Source: DATBDE01 sp036270095
GTDB lineage: Bacteria > Actinomycetota > Thermoleophilia > Solirubrobacterales > Solirubrobacteraceae
Length of the DNA stretch: 64,000 nucleotides
Assembly (NCBI GenBank): GCA_036270095.1
Contig: DATBDE010000054.1
Location: 6,789-70,788, forward strand
Direction: 5' to 3'
Shown: positions 15,956-24,520 of the stretch, piece after piece
How positions within the stretch are numbered: position 1 is the first letter of the stretch
How the letters are laid out: the number at the start of each line of letters is the position of its first letter
Made by a program: the position numbers and the translations under genes
The notes under the pieces: generated by a model
Told to the model about the DNA's origin: nothing
The model's input: the letters and a program-made list of their open reading frames with translations, nothing else
Databases searched by the model: none

Positions 15956-16410
15956 CACCACATCGCCACCGCGAGGGCCTCGAGCCCGAGCCAGGCCACC
16001 GCGACCACCGCCAGCGGCACCTCGATCACGCCCCCGAACAGCGGTAGGGCGCTGAACACGATCACGCGCGCGCGGGGCTGCAGGGCGATCAGCGTCAGCA
16101 GCCCGACCAGGGCGGGCGCCGCGCTGACCACCGCCCAGGCCGGGGCGGGATCGCCCAGCAGTGCGTTGAGTCCCACCGCGCCGGCGCCCGCGCCGGCGAG
16201 CAGCGCCAGCGTGCGCAGGTGCCCGATCAGCGGCTCGACGCCGCTGCCGAAGGTCCAGATCGCGACCATGTTCCCGACCAGGAACACCGCGGGCCATAGC
16301 AACGCCGCGCGGTCGAGCAGCAGGGCGAAGGCGACGGCGCACGCCGCCGCCACAGCGAGCGTGGCGTACGCGAGGCGCCACGCCGGCACGTTGGCCTTGA
16401 GCGGAATCAA
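15955..16410 (-). CDS. Rhomboid-like membrane protein lacking catalytic residues
   Basis: This 151-residue protein has about five membrane segments. The segment NMVAIWTFGSGVEPLIGHLR resembles the rhomboid region after the L1 loop. The usual GASG nucleophile motif is not present (VSAAPALVGL at the corresponding place) and no catalytic His is in the last helix. It therefore looks like a truncated or inactive rhomboid relative. ATG 16410 follows the PLP-enzyme stop by 25 bases, and its stop overlaps the 61-residue gene. The assignment is based on faint similarity. Confidence 0.55.
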   Translation of the reverse strand: MIPLKANVPAWRLAYATLAVAAACAVAFALLLDRAALLWPAVFLVGNMVAIWTFGSGVEPLIGHLRTLALLAGAGAGAVGLNALLGDPAPAWAVVSAAPALVGLLTLIALQPRARVIVFSALPLFGGVIEVPLAVVAVAWLGLEALAVAMW

Positions 16411-16435
16411 CGCGAGAGCAAGGGTAGGGGTCTCG

Positions 16436-17812
16436 TCAGACCTCGAACCAGAGATCCATGTAGCCCCGGAGCATTCCGGTGACCTCCGACGCGGGCAGGG
16501 TAGCCGCAGCGCCGTAGATGGGCGCCATCCCGCCTTGCGCGTCGGGGGCGACGCGGACGTCGGAGACCGCGTCGCGCAGGTCCGCCACGAAGCGCTCCGC
16601 GACCCCCTCGACCGTGTGGCGCTGGGTCACGCAGATGTGCACCGCGGGCGGGAGCTGCAGGCCGTTCAGGCTCCAGCCGCGGGCGGTCATGGCGTCGGCC
16701 ACGCGGTAGATGTCGACCGCCTCGGAGGCGAAGGCGACGCAGAACAGCGGGTCGGCGATGACGTCCACGCCGTCGATGGCGGCGATGCCGGCCTTGATCG
16801 TGTCGGCCGCGCGGAGGATGCGGTCGGTCGCCTCGAGGTAGCCCTGTTCGCCGGTCGAGACCATGGCTGCCCAGCACGCGGCGCTCAGCGCGCCGGGGCG
16901 GCTGCCGGCGAAGGTCGGCGAGCAGTACAGCCCGCCGGGCCAGTCGGCGATGGCGAAGTACTGGGCGTGGCGCAGCTCGGCGCCGCGGTACAGGACCACC
17001 GACGTGCCCTTGGCCGCGTACCCGAACTTGTGCGTGTCGGCCGACATCGAGGTCACCCCGGGCACGGCGAAGTCGAACGGCGGCACGTCGCGCCCCAGGC
17101 GCCGCGCCCACGGCAGCACGAACCCGCCCAGGCAGGCGTCGGTGTGAAAGCCGACGCCGCGGCCGGCGGCCAGGGCGGCCAGCTCCGCGATCGGGTCGAT
17201 GACCCCGTGCGGGTAGCTCGGCGCCGAGCCCACCACGACCACCGTGCGGTCGGTCAGCGCGTCCGCGGTGGCGGCCACGTCGGCGCGCATGTCGGCGCCC
17301 ACCGGCACCCGCACCGGCTCGATGCCGAAGTAGGCCGCCGCCTTCATGAACGCCGCGTGCGCAGTGGAGGGGATGACCATCTGCGGGTCCGGCCGGCCCG
17401 CGTGGTCGCGGTAGGCCTTCATCGCGAGCAGGATGCTCTCGGTGCCGCCGGAGGAGACCGTGCCCACGATCGCGTCCTCGGTGGCGTCGGCGCCGAGCAT
17501 GCCCGCGGTCATGGAGACGATCTCGGCCTCGAACTTCGTCGCGCTCGGCCACAGGTCGACGTGCAGCGGGTTGCTCTGGGAGTGCAGCCGGTAGGCCTCG
17601 CTGAGGAAGGCCACGTGCTCGGGGTCGCCCTGGTAGACGGCGCCCGAGGCGTGCCCGCTCAGCCAGGCCTCGCGCTCGGCGTCGGCCAGGTCGGCGAGCT
17701 CGGTCAGCACGTCGGCGCGCGCGCGCCCGCGCTCGGGCAGGCGCGCGAACGCGTCCACCCGCCCGCGGTAGGGCTTCAGCGACGCACGGATGTCATCCAG
17801 GGGATCGGTCAT
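16436..17812 (-). CDS. Group II PLP-dependent decarboxylase/lyase (S1P-lyase-like)
   Basis: This 458-residue PLP enzyme of fold type I has PLP Lys262 in SADTHKFGYAAKGT, an Asp pairing with the ring nitrogen in FHTDACLGG (Asp225), and SSGGTESILLA in the cofactor phosphate site. The THKFGYAAKG form and the SNPLHVDLWPSATKFEAEIV opening match sphingosine-1-phosphate lyase relatives more than glutamate decarboxylase. Such enzymes cleave phosphorylated amino-alcohols or decarboxylate amino acids. ATG 17812 lies 20 bases inside the end of the FGGY kinase gene, so the two are tightly coupled. The natural substrate is unknown. Confidence 0.82.
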   Translation of the reverse strand: MTDPLDDIRASLKPYRGRVDAFARLPERGRARADVLTELADLADAEREAWLSGHASGAVYQGDPEHVAFLSEAYRLHSQSNPLHVDLWPSATKFEAEIVSMTAGMLGADATEDAIVGTVSSGGTESILLAMKAYRDHAGRPDPQMVIPSTAHAAFMKAAAYFGIEPVRVPVGADMRADVAATADALTDRTVVVVGSAPSYPHGVIDPIAELAALAAGRGVGFHTDACLGGFVLPWARRLGRDVPPFDFAVPGVTSMSADTHKFGYAAKGTSVVLYRGAELRHAQYFAIADWPGGLYCSPTFAGSRPGALSAACWAAMVSTGEQGYLEATDRILRAADTIKAGIAAIDGVDVIADPLFCVAFASEAVDIYRVADAMTARGWSLNGLQLPPAVHICVTQRHTVEGVAERFVADLRDAVSDVRVAPDAQGGMAPIYGAAATLPASEVTGMLRGYMDLWFEV

Positions 17813-19328
17813 TCAGCCTCCGGTACAGGCGACGCGTGGACTTGTACAGGCCGCGGAACGCGTCGAACAGGGCGTCGTAGGTCGCGCGGGTGTCCGGCCG
17901 CGGCCGATAGACGCCCGTCACAGCGACGCGGCCGGGAATGTCGTCGACCGAGAGCGCGTCCAGCGCGAGCCCGGCCAGGAGGGCGGCGCCGCGCACGTTG
18001 GCGTCGATCGGGTCCGCGATCTGGCGCACCTCGCGGTCGAGCACGTCGGCCATGATCTGGCACCACAGCTCCGAGCGCGCGCCGCCGCCCACGAACGCCA
18101 GGGGGTCCAGGCGCCGGCGGGCGAAGCGCTCGACCGGCCCCTGCATCCAGCGCAGGTTCAGCGCCACCCCCTCGAGCGTCGCGCGGGCGAGCTGGGCCCG
18201 CGTGGTGTCGAGGCCGATGTTCAGCCACCCGCCGCGCACGAGGTGGTCGTCGACCGGCGTGCGCTCGCCGTTCAGCCACGGGGTGAAGAGCACGCCGCCG
18301 GCGCCCGCGGGGACCGCGGCGGCCTCGGCCAGCAGCTCGGGGATCTCGGCCCCGACGAGCGCGCTGAGCTTCTCCAGCGAGGCACCGGCGGTCTCCTGCT
18401 CGTCGGAGACGAGGTAGCGACCGGGCAGGGCTGAGGGCAGCGAGGCGATGCCGTGCCGCGGGTCGGTGCGCTTGAAGTCGACGTGGCACGACAGCCAGGA
18501 CGACGTGCCCACGTACAGGTGTGCGGCGCCGTCGGCCACGGCGCCGGCGCCGACCGCGGCCGACATCGTGTCCGGCGTGCCCGCGACCACCGGCACGCCG
18601 GCCGCGAGGCCGAGCGCCTCGGCGGCGTTCGGCGCGAGCGGGCCGAGCACGGTGTTCGTGGGCAGGAGCTCGGGCAGCTTGACGGCGTCCACGCCCGCGG
18701 CCCGCAGCAGCCCGTCGTCGTAGCGGATGCGGTGCAGGTCACGGGTGTCGGTGAGCCAGTGCAGCGTGGCCGTGACGGCCGTGGTGGCGGCGCGGCCGGT
18801 CAGGCACAGGCCGAGCCAGTCCGCGGGCTCGAGCAGCACCGCCGCGGCGTCGTAGACCTCGGGGCGCTCGCGGCGCAGCCAGAGGATGTGGCCGAACGGG
18901 TCGCGCCCGCTCAGCGCCGGTGCGCCGCCGGTGCGGTGCAGCCAGCGGGCCAGGCGCAGCGGGCCGTAGCCGGCCACGCGAATTGGGCCGCCGGCCGCGC
19001 GCCTGACGAACGGCGCCCCGCGTGCGTCCATCCAGATGAGGGCGTCGCTGAGTGCCTCGCCGTCCGCGCCGACCGGAACGGTTCCCGCCCACTGGGCGGT
19101 GACGGCGACCGCCGCCGGCGCGTCGCCATCGGCGCGGGCGGCCAGGCGCCGGCACGCGGCCGCGGTCGCGCGCCACCACTGCACCGGGGACTGCTCGACC
19201 CCGCCGCCGGGCAGCACCCGCAGCCCCACCGGCTCGCGCTCCCGATCGAGCACGCGGCCGTTGGCGAGCGCGACCAGCGCGACCTTGGGGCCGCCCGTGC
19301 CGAGGTCGATGGAGAGGACGGTGGGCAG
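17793..19328 (-). CDS. FGGY-family carbohydrate kinase (xylulokinase-like)
   Basis: This 511-residue ATP-dependent sugar/polyol kinase begins with the first phosphate motif SIDLGTGGPKVALVAL, which lies upstream of the first in-frame GTG (19253). Starting there would delete it. The only earlier candidate before a stop (19338-19340) is CTG 19328, giving normal FGGY length. Other motifs are AQWAGTVPV, IWMDARG, VGTSSWLS, FTPWLNGERTP and FVGGGARSELWCQIMAD. It is followed with overlap by the PLP lyase. Substrate is open; xylulose-like is a guess from family similarity. Confidence 0.82.
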   Translation of the reverse strand: MPTVLSIDLGTGGPKVALVALANGRVLDREREPVGLRVLPGGGVEQSPVQWWRATAAACRRLAARADGDAPAAVAVTAQWAGTVPVGADGEALSDALIWMDARGAPFVRRAAGGPIRVAGYGPLRLARWLHRTGGAPALSGRDPFGHILWLRRERPEVYDAAAVLLEPADWLGLCLTGRAATTAVTATLHWLTDTRDLHRIRYDDGLLRAAGVDAVKLPELLPTNTVLGPLAPNAAEALGLAAGVPVVAGTPDTMSAAVGAGAVADGAAHLYVGTSSWLSCHVDFKRTDPRHGIASLPSALPGRYLVSDEQETAGASLEKLSALVGAEIPELLAEAAAVPAGAGGVLFTPWLNGERTPVDDHLVRGGWLNIGLDTTRAQLARATLEGVALNLRWMQGPVERFARRRLDPLAFVGGGARSELWCQIMADVLDREVRQIADPIDANVRGAALLAGLALDALSVDDIPGRVAVTGVYRPRPDTRATYDALFDAFRGLYKSTRRLYRRLNDRSPG

Positions 19329-19345
19329 GCCGTCACGCTACCCGG

Positions 19346-19816
19346 CTACAGCCCGGGCGCCGCGTGCCGCTCGACCACCTCGCCGAGCTCCGCCGTCCAC
19401 GCCACGGCCCCGTCGGGCGCCAGGCTGAGGCTGGTCACGCGCGGGCGCACGTGCGGCTGGGGCGGCGCCGCGAGCGCCGGCGTGCGGTCGGTACGCCGGC
19501 CGCGCAGGTCCATGCGCACGATCGTCGCCACGTGGTAGCCGTCCGACAGGGTGCAGTAGTAGTCGACGAAGGCGATGAAGCGGCCGGCGACGCGCGGGTC
19601 GCCGAACGAGATCTCCTCGTCGGCGGTGTGGCGGCCGGACCAGAGGAAGCGCGTCCGGCCGCGCTGGCAGGCGTAGTAGCTGTGGTGCTTGGCGAAGACG
19701 CGCGTGGCGCCGAGGTTCGCGATCGTCTTGCCGGGCTTGCCGCAGCGCTTCGCGTCCGCAGTCGCCGGGACCGCCAGGGCGGCGACGCTAAGAAGCGGAA
19801 GCAGCCAGCGGGCCAC
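19346..19816 (-). CDS. Small secreted protein of unknown function
   Basis: This 156-residue protein has a clear signal peptide (LLPLLSVAALAVPATADA, cleavage near residue 22). Three cysteines lie in KRCGKPG, YYACQRG and VDYYCTLS. The mature part has features of a beta-rich fold, ending in SLSLAPDGAVAWTAELG, a propeller-blade-like motif. I do not recognise a family. Its GTG start (19816) lies inside the end of lipA by 29 bases. Proteins of this kind with blade-like strands are common in the suspected phylum. Confidence 0.65.
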   Translation of the reverse strand: MARWLLPLLSVAALAVPATADAKRCGKPGKTIANLGATRVFAKHHSYYACQRGRTRFLWSGRHTADEEISFGDPRVAGRFIAFVDYYCTLSDGYHVATIVRMDLRGRRTDRTPALAAPPQPHVRPRVTSLSLAPDGAVAWTAELGEVVERHAAPGL

Positions 19817-20753
19817 GGCCCGGCTCGGGCTGGGGGACGTGCTCGTCGGCGTGGTAGCTGGAGCGCACGAGCGGCCCGGCGGCGACGTGCTCGAAGCCGA
19901 GGTCGTACGCGGCGCGCTCGAGCGCGGCGAACTCGTCCGGGTGCCAGTAGCGCACCACGGGCAGGTGGCGCTCGGTCGGGCGCAGGTACTGGCCCACGGT
20001 GAGCACCTGCACGCCGTGCTCGCGCAGCACGCCGAAGGTCTCGACCATCTCGTCGTGGGTCTCGCCCAGCCCGACCATGAGCCCGGACTTGGTCGTGACC
20101 TCGTCGCCGCCCATCTCCTTGGCGTTGCGCAGCACCCGGCAGGAGCGCAGGAACTGCGACCCGCGCCGCGCGACCGGGTAGAGCCGCGGCACGACCTCGA
20201 CGTTGTGGTTGAACACGTCCGGGCGCTCGGCCACCACCTTGGCCAGCGGCATCTCCTGGCCGCGGAAGTCCGGGGTCAGCACCTCGATCTTGCAGGTCGG
20301 AGCCTGGCGGCGGACCTGCCGGATCACGCCCACGAAGGCGCTGGCGCCGTAGTCGGGCAGGTCGTCGCGGTCGACGCTGGTGATGACCGCATGGCGCAGG
20401 CCCATGCGGGCCACCTGCCGCGCCACGCGCGCCGGCTCGAGCGGGTCGAAGAAGGTCGGCTTGCCGGTCTTGACGTTGCAGAAGCCGCAGCGCCGGGTGC
20501 AGGTGTCGCCGAGGATCATGAACGTGGCCGTGCCGCGCTCCCAGCACTCACCGATGTTCGGGCAGGCGGCCTCCTGGCAGACCGTGTGCAGTCCGTCGTC
20601 CTCGATGCGCCGCTGCAGCTCGCGGTAGCGCTTGCCGCCCGGCGCCGGCACCTTCAGCCAGGGCGGCTTGCGCGCCCGCAGCGGCTGCACATCGGGCCCG
20701 AGCACGGTCAGGACGTCCATGCCTCCCGGGTTGGAACGCGACCGCGTGCTCAC
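19788..20753 (-). CDS. lipA: Lipoyl synthase
   Basis: This 321-residue radical-SAM enzyme inserts two sulfurs into octanoyl chains on lipoyl domains. The auxiliary cluster motif C59-x4-C64-x5-C70 (CQEAACPNIGEC) and the radical-SAM CxxxCxxC (C85, C89, C92 in CTRRCGFC) are intact, as are SVDRDDLPDYGA, EVLTPDFRG, NHNVEVVPRLY and KSGLMVGLGET. GTG 20753 overlaps the lipB TGA; an in-frame ATG at 20720 is possible. It follows lipB directly and lies downstream of a 2-oxoacid dehydrogenase whose E2 is its substrate. Confidence 0.96.
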   Translation of the reverse strand: MSTRSRSNPGGMDVLTVLGPDVQPLRARKPPWLKVPAPGGKRYRELQRRIEDDGLHTVCQEAACPNIGECWERGTATFMILGDTCTRRCGFCNVKTGKPTFFDPLEPARVARQVARMGLRHAVITSVDRDDLPDYGASAFVGVIRQVRRQAPTCKIEVLTPDFRGQEMPLAKVVAERPDVFNHNVEVVPRLYPVARRGSQFLRSCRVLRNAKEMGGDEVTTKSGLMVGLGETHDEMVETFGVLREHGVQVLTVGQYLRPTERHLPVVRYWHPDEFAALERAAYDLGFEHVAAGPLVRSSYHADEHVPQPEPGRGPLAASAS

Positions 20754-21442
20754 GCCATCGAGGGTACCCGGCGCTCGAGCCGCGCCGGGGACACCAGCCG
20801 CTGCTTGCGCCCGTGTGCCGCTGCGAAGCGGTAGGCGGCGCGGCGGCGGAAGCACTCCAGCCCGCGCGGCTTCCCGGCCTGGGCGGTGACCGAGGTCATC
20901 CGCACTGTGGGCAGCCCGCAGGCCACGACCCACTCGAACGGCTGGAGGTCGTTCTCGACGTTGACCGCGAACCCGTGCGTGGTCACGCCGCGGGCGACGT
21001 GCACGCCGATCGAGGCGATCTTGCGCTCGCCCACCCAGACCCCGGTGAAGTCGGGGCCCTCGTCGGTGCGGGCCCGGGCCTCCAGGCCCTCGTCGGCCAG
21101 GGCAGCGATGACCGCGCGCTCCATCGTGCGCACGAACGCGAGCACGTCGTCGGTGCGCATGATCGCGTAGCCGACGAGCTGTCCGGGGCCGTGGTAGGTG
21201 AGCTTGCCGCCGCGGTTGGTGCGCACGAGGTCGATCCCCTGGCCCAGGTACCAGGCCTCGCCCATGGGGAGGTCGGCGTCGCCCGAGCGGCGGCCCAGCG
21301 TGTACACGGGCGGGTGCTCGAGCATGAGCAGCAGGTCGGGGATCTCGTCGGCCTGCCGGGCGGTCCGCAGCCGCTCCTGCAGCGCGCTGGCCTCGCGGTA
21401 CTCCACGCTCCCCAGATGGCAGGTCCACAGCTCCGCGGCCAT
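20750..21442 (-). CDS. lipB: Octanoyl-ACP:protein octanoyltransferase
   Basis: This 230-residue enzyme transfers octanoate from acyl carrier protein to lipoyl domains, the step before LipA. Family motifs are present: LMLEHPPVYTLGRR, RGGKLTYHGPGQLVGY, the catalytic Lys in GERKIASIGVHV and the catalytic Cys in VVACGLPTVRMTSV. ATG 21442 gives the normal length. GTGA overlap with lipA shows co-translation. It lies 23 bases after a secreted propeller gene in the same direction. Confidence 0.95.
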   Translation of the reverse strand: MAAELWTCHLGSVEYREASALQERLRTARQADEIPDLLLMLEHPPVYTLGRRSGDADLPMGEAWYLGQGIDLVRTNRGGKLTYHGPGQLVGYAIMRTDDVLAFVRTMERAVIAALADEGLEARARTDEGPDFTGVWVGERKIASIGVHVARGVTTHGFAVNVENDLQPFEWVVACGLPTVRMTSVTAQAGKPRGLECFRRRAAYRFAAAHGRKQRLVSPARLERRVPSMA

Positions 21443-21465
21443 GCAGGCCACGATACCGCCGCGCC

Positions 21466-23283
21466 CTAGCTGCGCCGGTGCTTGCGGCGCTTGGGCGCCT
21501 TGACCGTGACGGCCTTCGTGGTCGTGATCTGCGGGCCGCCGGCCGAGAAGGTGATGGTGACACTGACCCGCAGCCTGCGCAGGCGGCGCAGCGCGGTCAG
21601 GGCCGAGTGCCGGGCGCCGATGCGGATCCGCACCCGGCCCGCACCGGCGGTGGTGGCCGAGCCGGTCCCGTAGGCGACGGTCTTGACCCGCGGCTTGCGC
21701 GCCGAGCGCTTGGCCTTGCGCTTGCGCTGAGCGGCGCGCACGCGGGTGGACGCGGTGGCGTCGGCGGCGCCCGCGGCCGCGGTGTCGATGACCGCGGTGA
21801 TGGTGCCCCCGCGGTCGGCGGTCAGGGCCACGATCTTGAAGCCGCTCGAGGGCAGCGGCGCGCAGCACACGGGCGGCGGAGGTGGAGGCGGCGTGGCGGT
21901 CGCTCCCGCGGCCGGCACCGTGACGGTGCGCGTGGTCGTGGCTGAGCCGCCGCCGTTGCACAGCGCGGTCAGGCCGTTCCAGACCTGGGCGGTCGAGCAG
22001 CCCTGGTCGTCGGTCACCGTGAGCCGCGCTGTATACGTGCCGGCGCGCGTGTAGACATGGGTGGGCCGCGCGCCTGCGTCGCTCGCCGTGGCGCCGTCGC
22101 CGAAGTCCCAGTCGTAGCGGGCCACCGCCGTCTCGGGGTCGCTGGAGGCGGAGCCGTCGAAGCCGGTGGCCGAGCCTGCCGCGGCCCCGGCGCCCGAGAA
22201 CGCCGCCGCCGGGCCCTGGTTCGGGCGCACCGCGATGCCGACCATGCCCGGGCCGCCGGTAACGGACGGTGGGCTCTTGGGGCCCAGCCCCCCGCCGGCG
22301 CCGACGTCGAACTGCAGCAGGTGGTTGGTGCTGTCGCCCGTGTAGACGCTGCGGCCGTCAGCGGCGACGGAGATCGTCGCGATCGACCCCAGGGCGGGCA
22401 CCGTGGCCGGCGTCTTCGCGCTCAATGCGCCGTCGCCGCCGACGTTGAACTGGGCGATCAGGTTCGCGCCCCGTACGTACAAGCTCTTGCCGTCCGGGGT
22501 GATGGCCGGCCACGTCGCCCCCGGGACCGGGAGCGTCGGCGGCGTCTTCGCGGTCAGCTTGCCGTCCGCGCCGATGTCGTACTGGTGGACGAGGGCGTCG
22601 GTGTTGCTGGTCACGTAGGCGGTGCGGCCGTTCGGGGCGATGACCATGGCGGCGTTGCTCATGCCGGCCGGCACGGTGGGCGGCGACTTGGGCGTGAGCG
22701 TGCCATCCGCGGCGACGTCCCACTGGGAGACGAACGTGTTGCCGGAGTTGGTGTGCACGATGTAGGCGCTGCGTCCGTCGGGCGAGACGGTCAGCAGCTG
22801 CGGGCCGTTGGGCGTCGTCACCGTCGCCGGCGCCTTCGGGGTAAGGGCGCCCTCCCCGGCGATGTCGAACTCCGACACCGTGCCGCTGTCGCGGTTGGTG
22901 ACGTACAGGCTCTTGCCGTCGGGCGAGGCGGTGACGCCGATGCCCCCATCCTGCACCGGCAGCGACGCGGGTGACTTCGCGCTCAGGGTCCCGTCGGCCG
23001 CGACGTCGAACAGCCCGATCGAGGCGCTCGGCTTCAGCGCCGACACGTAGAGGTGGCGCCCGTCCGGGGTCACAACACCGAGGACCGCGTCGTCCACCGT
23101 GGGCACGCTGGCCGGCGACTTGGCTGCCAGGGCGCCGTTGGAGGCCACGTCGAACGGGTTGATCTCGCCCGCCGGCGTGGATTGGTCGAACGCGTAGAGG
23201 TTCCCCGCCACCGCGGGCGCGGTCGCGGGCAGCGCAAAGCCCGCCACCGCGATCGCCGCACACACGCACAGGCCGCGTCTCAT
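21466..23283 (-). CDS. Secreted YVTN-type beta-propeller with PKD domain
   Basis: This 605-residue exported protein has a signal peptide (to about residue 26). A seven-blade-like propeller (27-345) has repeats such as TPDGRHLYVS, SPDGKSLYVTN, SPDGRSAYIV and APNGRTAYVT. A PKD domain (about 370-430) shows RYDWDFGDG and YTARLTVTDDQG. A Pro stretch precedes a basic C-terminal beta domain ending KRRKHRRS. The propeller is of the lactonase/YVTN kind, but no enzyme residues are evident; adhesion or wall binding is more likely. It sits between the 2-oxoacid dehydrogenase E2 and lipB genes, a surprising position. Confidence 0.8.
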   Translation of the reverse strand: MRRGLCVCAAIAVAGFALPATAPAVAGNLYAFDQSTPAGEINPFDVASNGALAAKSPASVPTVDDAVLGVVTPDGRHLYVSALKPSASIGLFDVAADGTLSAKSPASLPVQDGGIGVTASPDGKSLYVTNRDSGTVSEFDIAGEGALTPKAPATVTTPNGPQLLTVSPDGRSAYIVHTNSGNTFVSQWDVAADGTLTPKSPPTVPAGMSNAAMVIAPNGRTAYVTSNTDALVHQYDIGADGKLTAKTPPTLPVPGATWPAITPDGKSLYVRGANLIAQFNVGGDGALSAKTPATVPALGSIATISVAADGRSVYTGDSTNHLLQFDVGAGGGLGPKSPPSVTGGPGMVGIAVRPNQGPAAAFSGAGAAAGSATGFDGSASSDPETAVARYDWDFGDGATASDAGARPTHVYTRAGTYTARLTVTDDQGCSTAQVWNGLTALCNGGGSATTTRTVTVPAAGATATPPPPPPPVCCAPLPSSGFKIVALTADRGGTITAVIDTAAAGAADATASTRVRAAQRKRKAKRSARKPRVKTVAYGTGSATTAGAGRVRIRIGARHSALTALRRLRRLRVSVTITFSAGGPQITTTKAVTVKAPKRRKHRRS

Positions 23284-23332
23284 CCCGCGCCCGACGCTAC
23301 CGGGCCGTAGGTGCCCGGCGCAACGTCCGCGG

Positions 23333-24520
23333 TCAGCCGCCGTCCCAGGCCTCGACGTGGCGCCGCAGCGACGCGAGGAACTGCGCCGCGAGCACCCCGT
23401 CGAGCGCGCGGTGGTCCCAGCTCAGGCCGAAGATCGTCATCGGCCGGATCGCGATCGCGTCGTCGATCACCACCGGCCGCTTGACGACCGCCTCGAGGTC
23501 GAGGATCGCCACCTGCGGCTGGTTGATGACCGGCGTGGCCATGATCGAGCCGTACTGGCCGGGGTTGGTGATCGTGAACGTGCCGCCGCGGACCTCGTCC
23601 GGGCGCAGCTCGCCCGACCGCGCGCGCTTGGCGGCGTCCTTGATGCGGCGCCCGAGGCCCTCCGCGGAGAGCTCGTGGGCGTCGTGGATCACGGGCACGA
23701 TCAGGCCCTCGTCGCCGAGCGACACGGCGATGCCCAGCTGCACGGCGTCGTGGACGGTGTAGGCCTCGCCCTCGAGCCACGCGTTGAGCTGCGGGTGCTC
23801 GCGCAACGCGGCGATGGCGCAGCGGGCCACGAGCGGCAGCGCGGTAAGGCCGAGCTTCTCGCGCCCGGCCTCGATGCGGGACATGTCGGCCTCGATCCAT
23901 GTCGTACACGTGGCCGCCGTCTCCAGCGAGTGCTTCATGTGCTCGCCGATCGAGCGGCGCATGCGGCTGAGGGCGCCCGGGGCGTCGGATGTCGGGCGTC
24001 GGGCGTCCGGCGTCTCGGGCTCCGGCCTGTACGGGGACTCGCTGTGCAGCGGTGCATCCCCGCGCTCCAGGAACGCCAGGACGTCCTTCTTCGTCACCCG
24101 CCCACCGCGCCCCGTGCCCTCCACAGCGCTGAGGTCGAGGTCGTGCTCGGCGGCGATGCGCATGACGACGGGCGAATAGCGCTTCGCGCCGTTCCCCGAC
24201 GCCCGACGCCCGACGCCCGACGCCTCACCGTTCGACGCCTCGCCGTTCGATGCCTCGCCGTTCCCCGACCCATCGCCGGTGTCGATGCGCGCGAGCACGG
24301 TGCCCACGTCCACCGTCTCGCCCTCGGGCACGAGGATCTCGACGAGCACCCCGCTCGCGGGCGCCGGCACGTCGGTGTCGATCTTGTCGGTGGAGATCAC
24401 GCAGATGGGCTCGTCGGCCTCGACCCGGTCGCCGGGCTGCTTGCGCCACTCGGCCACCGTCCCCTCGGCGACCGACACGCCCATCTGCGGCATGGCGACA
24501 TCAGTACGCGAGGAGCTCAA
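23333..24520 (-). CDS. 2-oxoacid dehydrogenase E2 (branched-chain/acetoin type)
   Basis: This 395-residue dihydrolipoamide acyltransferase has a lipoyl domain (8-82; lipoyl-Lys in ISTDKIDTD), linker 1 with SGVGRRAS and three NGEAS repeats, and a peripheral-subunit-binding domain (YSPVVMRIAAEHDLDLSAVEG). Linker 2 reads PDARRPTSDAP, and the catalytic core has WDHRALDG with the active-site His and NPGQYGSIMATPVINQPQ. It overlaps the E1-beta gene by 20 bases. Both linkers are encoded by 7-bp tandem arrays (see repeats). Substrate class is inferred from E1 similarity. Confidence 0.92.
   Translation of the reverse strand: MSSSRTDVAMPQMGVSVAEGTVAEWRKQPGDRVEADEPICVISTDKIDTDVPAPASGVLVEILVPEGETVDVGTVLARIDTGDGSGNGEASNGEASNGEASGVGRRASGNGAKRYSPVVMRIAAEHDLDLSAVEGTGRGGRVTKKDVLAFLERGDAPLHSESPYRPEPETPDARRPTSDAPGALSRMRRSIGEHMKHSLETAATCTTWIEADMSRIEAGREKLGLTALPLVARCAIAALREHPQLNAWLEGEAYTVHDAVQLGIAVSLGDEGLIVPVIHDAHELSAEGLGRRIKDAAKRARSGELRPDEVRGGTFTITNPGQYGSIMATPVINQPQVAILDLEAVVKRPVVIDDAIAIRPMTIFGLSWDHRALDGVLAAQFLASLRRHVEAWDGG
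23980..24014 (-). repeat. 7-bp tandem array in linker 2 of the first E2 gene
   Basis: Five consecutive 7-base units read GGGCGTC, GGATGTC, GGGCGTC, GGGCGTC, CGGCGTC on the plus strand. They encode the PDARRPTSDAP linker on the minus strand. The orientation is opposite to the array in linker 1 of the same gene, 183 bases away. Confidence 0.85.
24197..24262 (-). repeat. 7-bp and 15-bp tandem arrays in linker 1 of the first E2 gene
   Basis: Four perfect copies of CGACGCC (24197-24224) run directly into three 15-base units (24218-24262, CGACGCCTCRCCGTT with one T variant) that encode NGEAS three times. The 7-base unit is not a multiple of three, so any change in copy number other than by three shifts the frame. 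Confidence 0.88.

Noticed and set aside
19253..19336. GTG 19336 as the FGGY kinase start
   Set aside because: It is in a different frame from the kinase; using it would need a frameshift that the sequence does not show.
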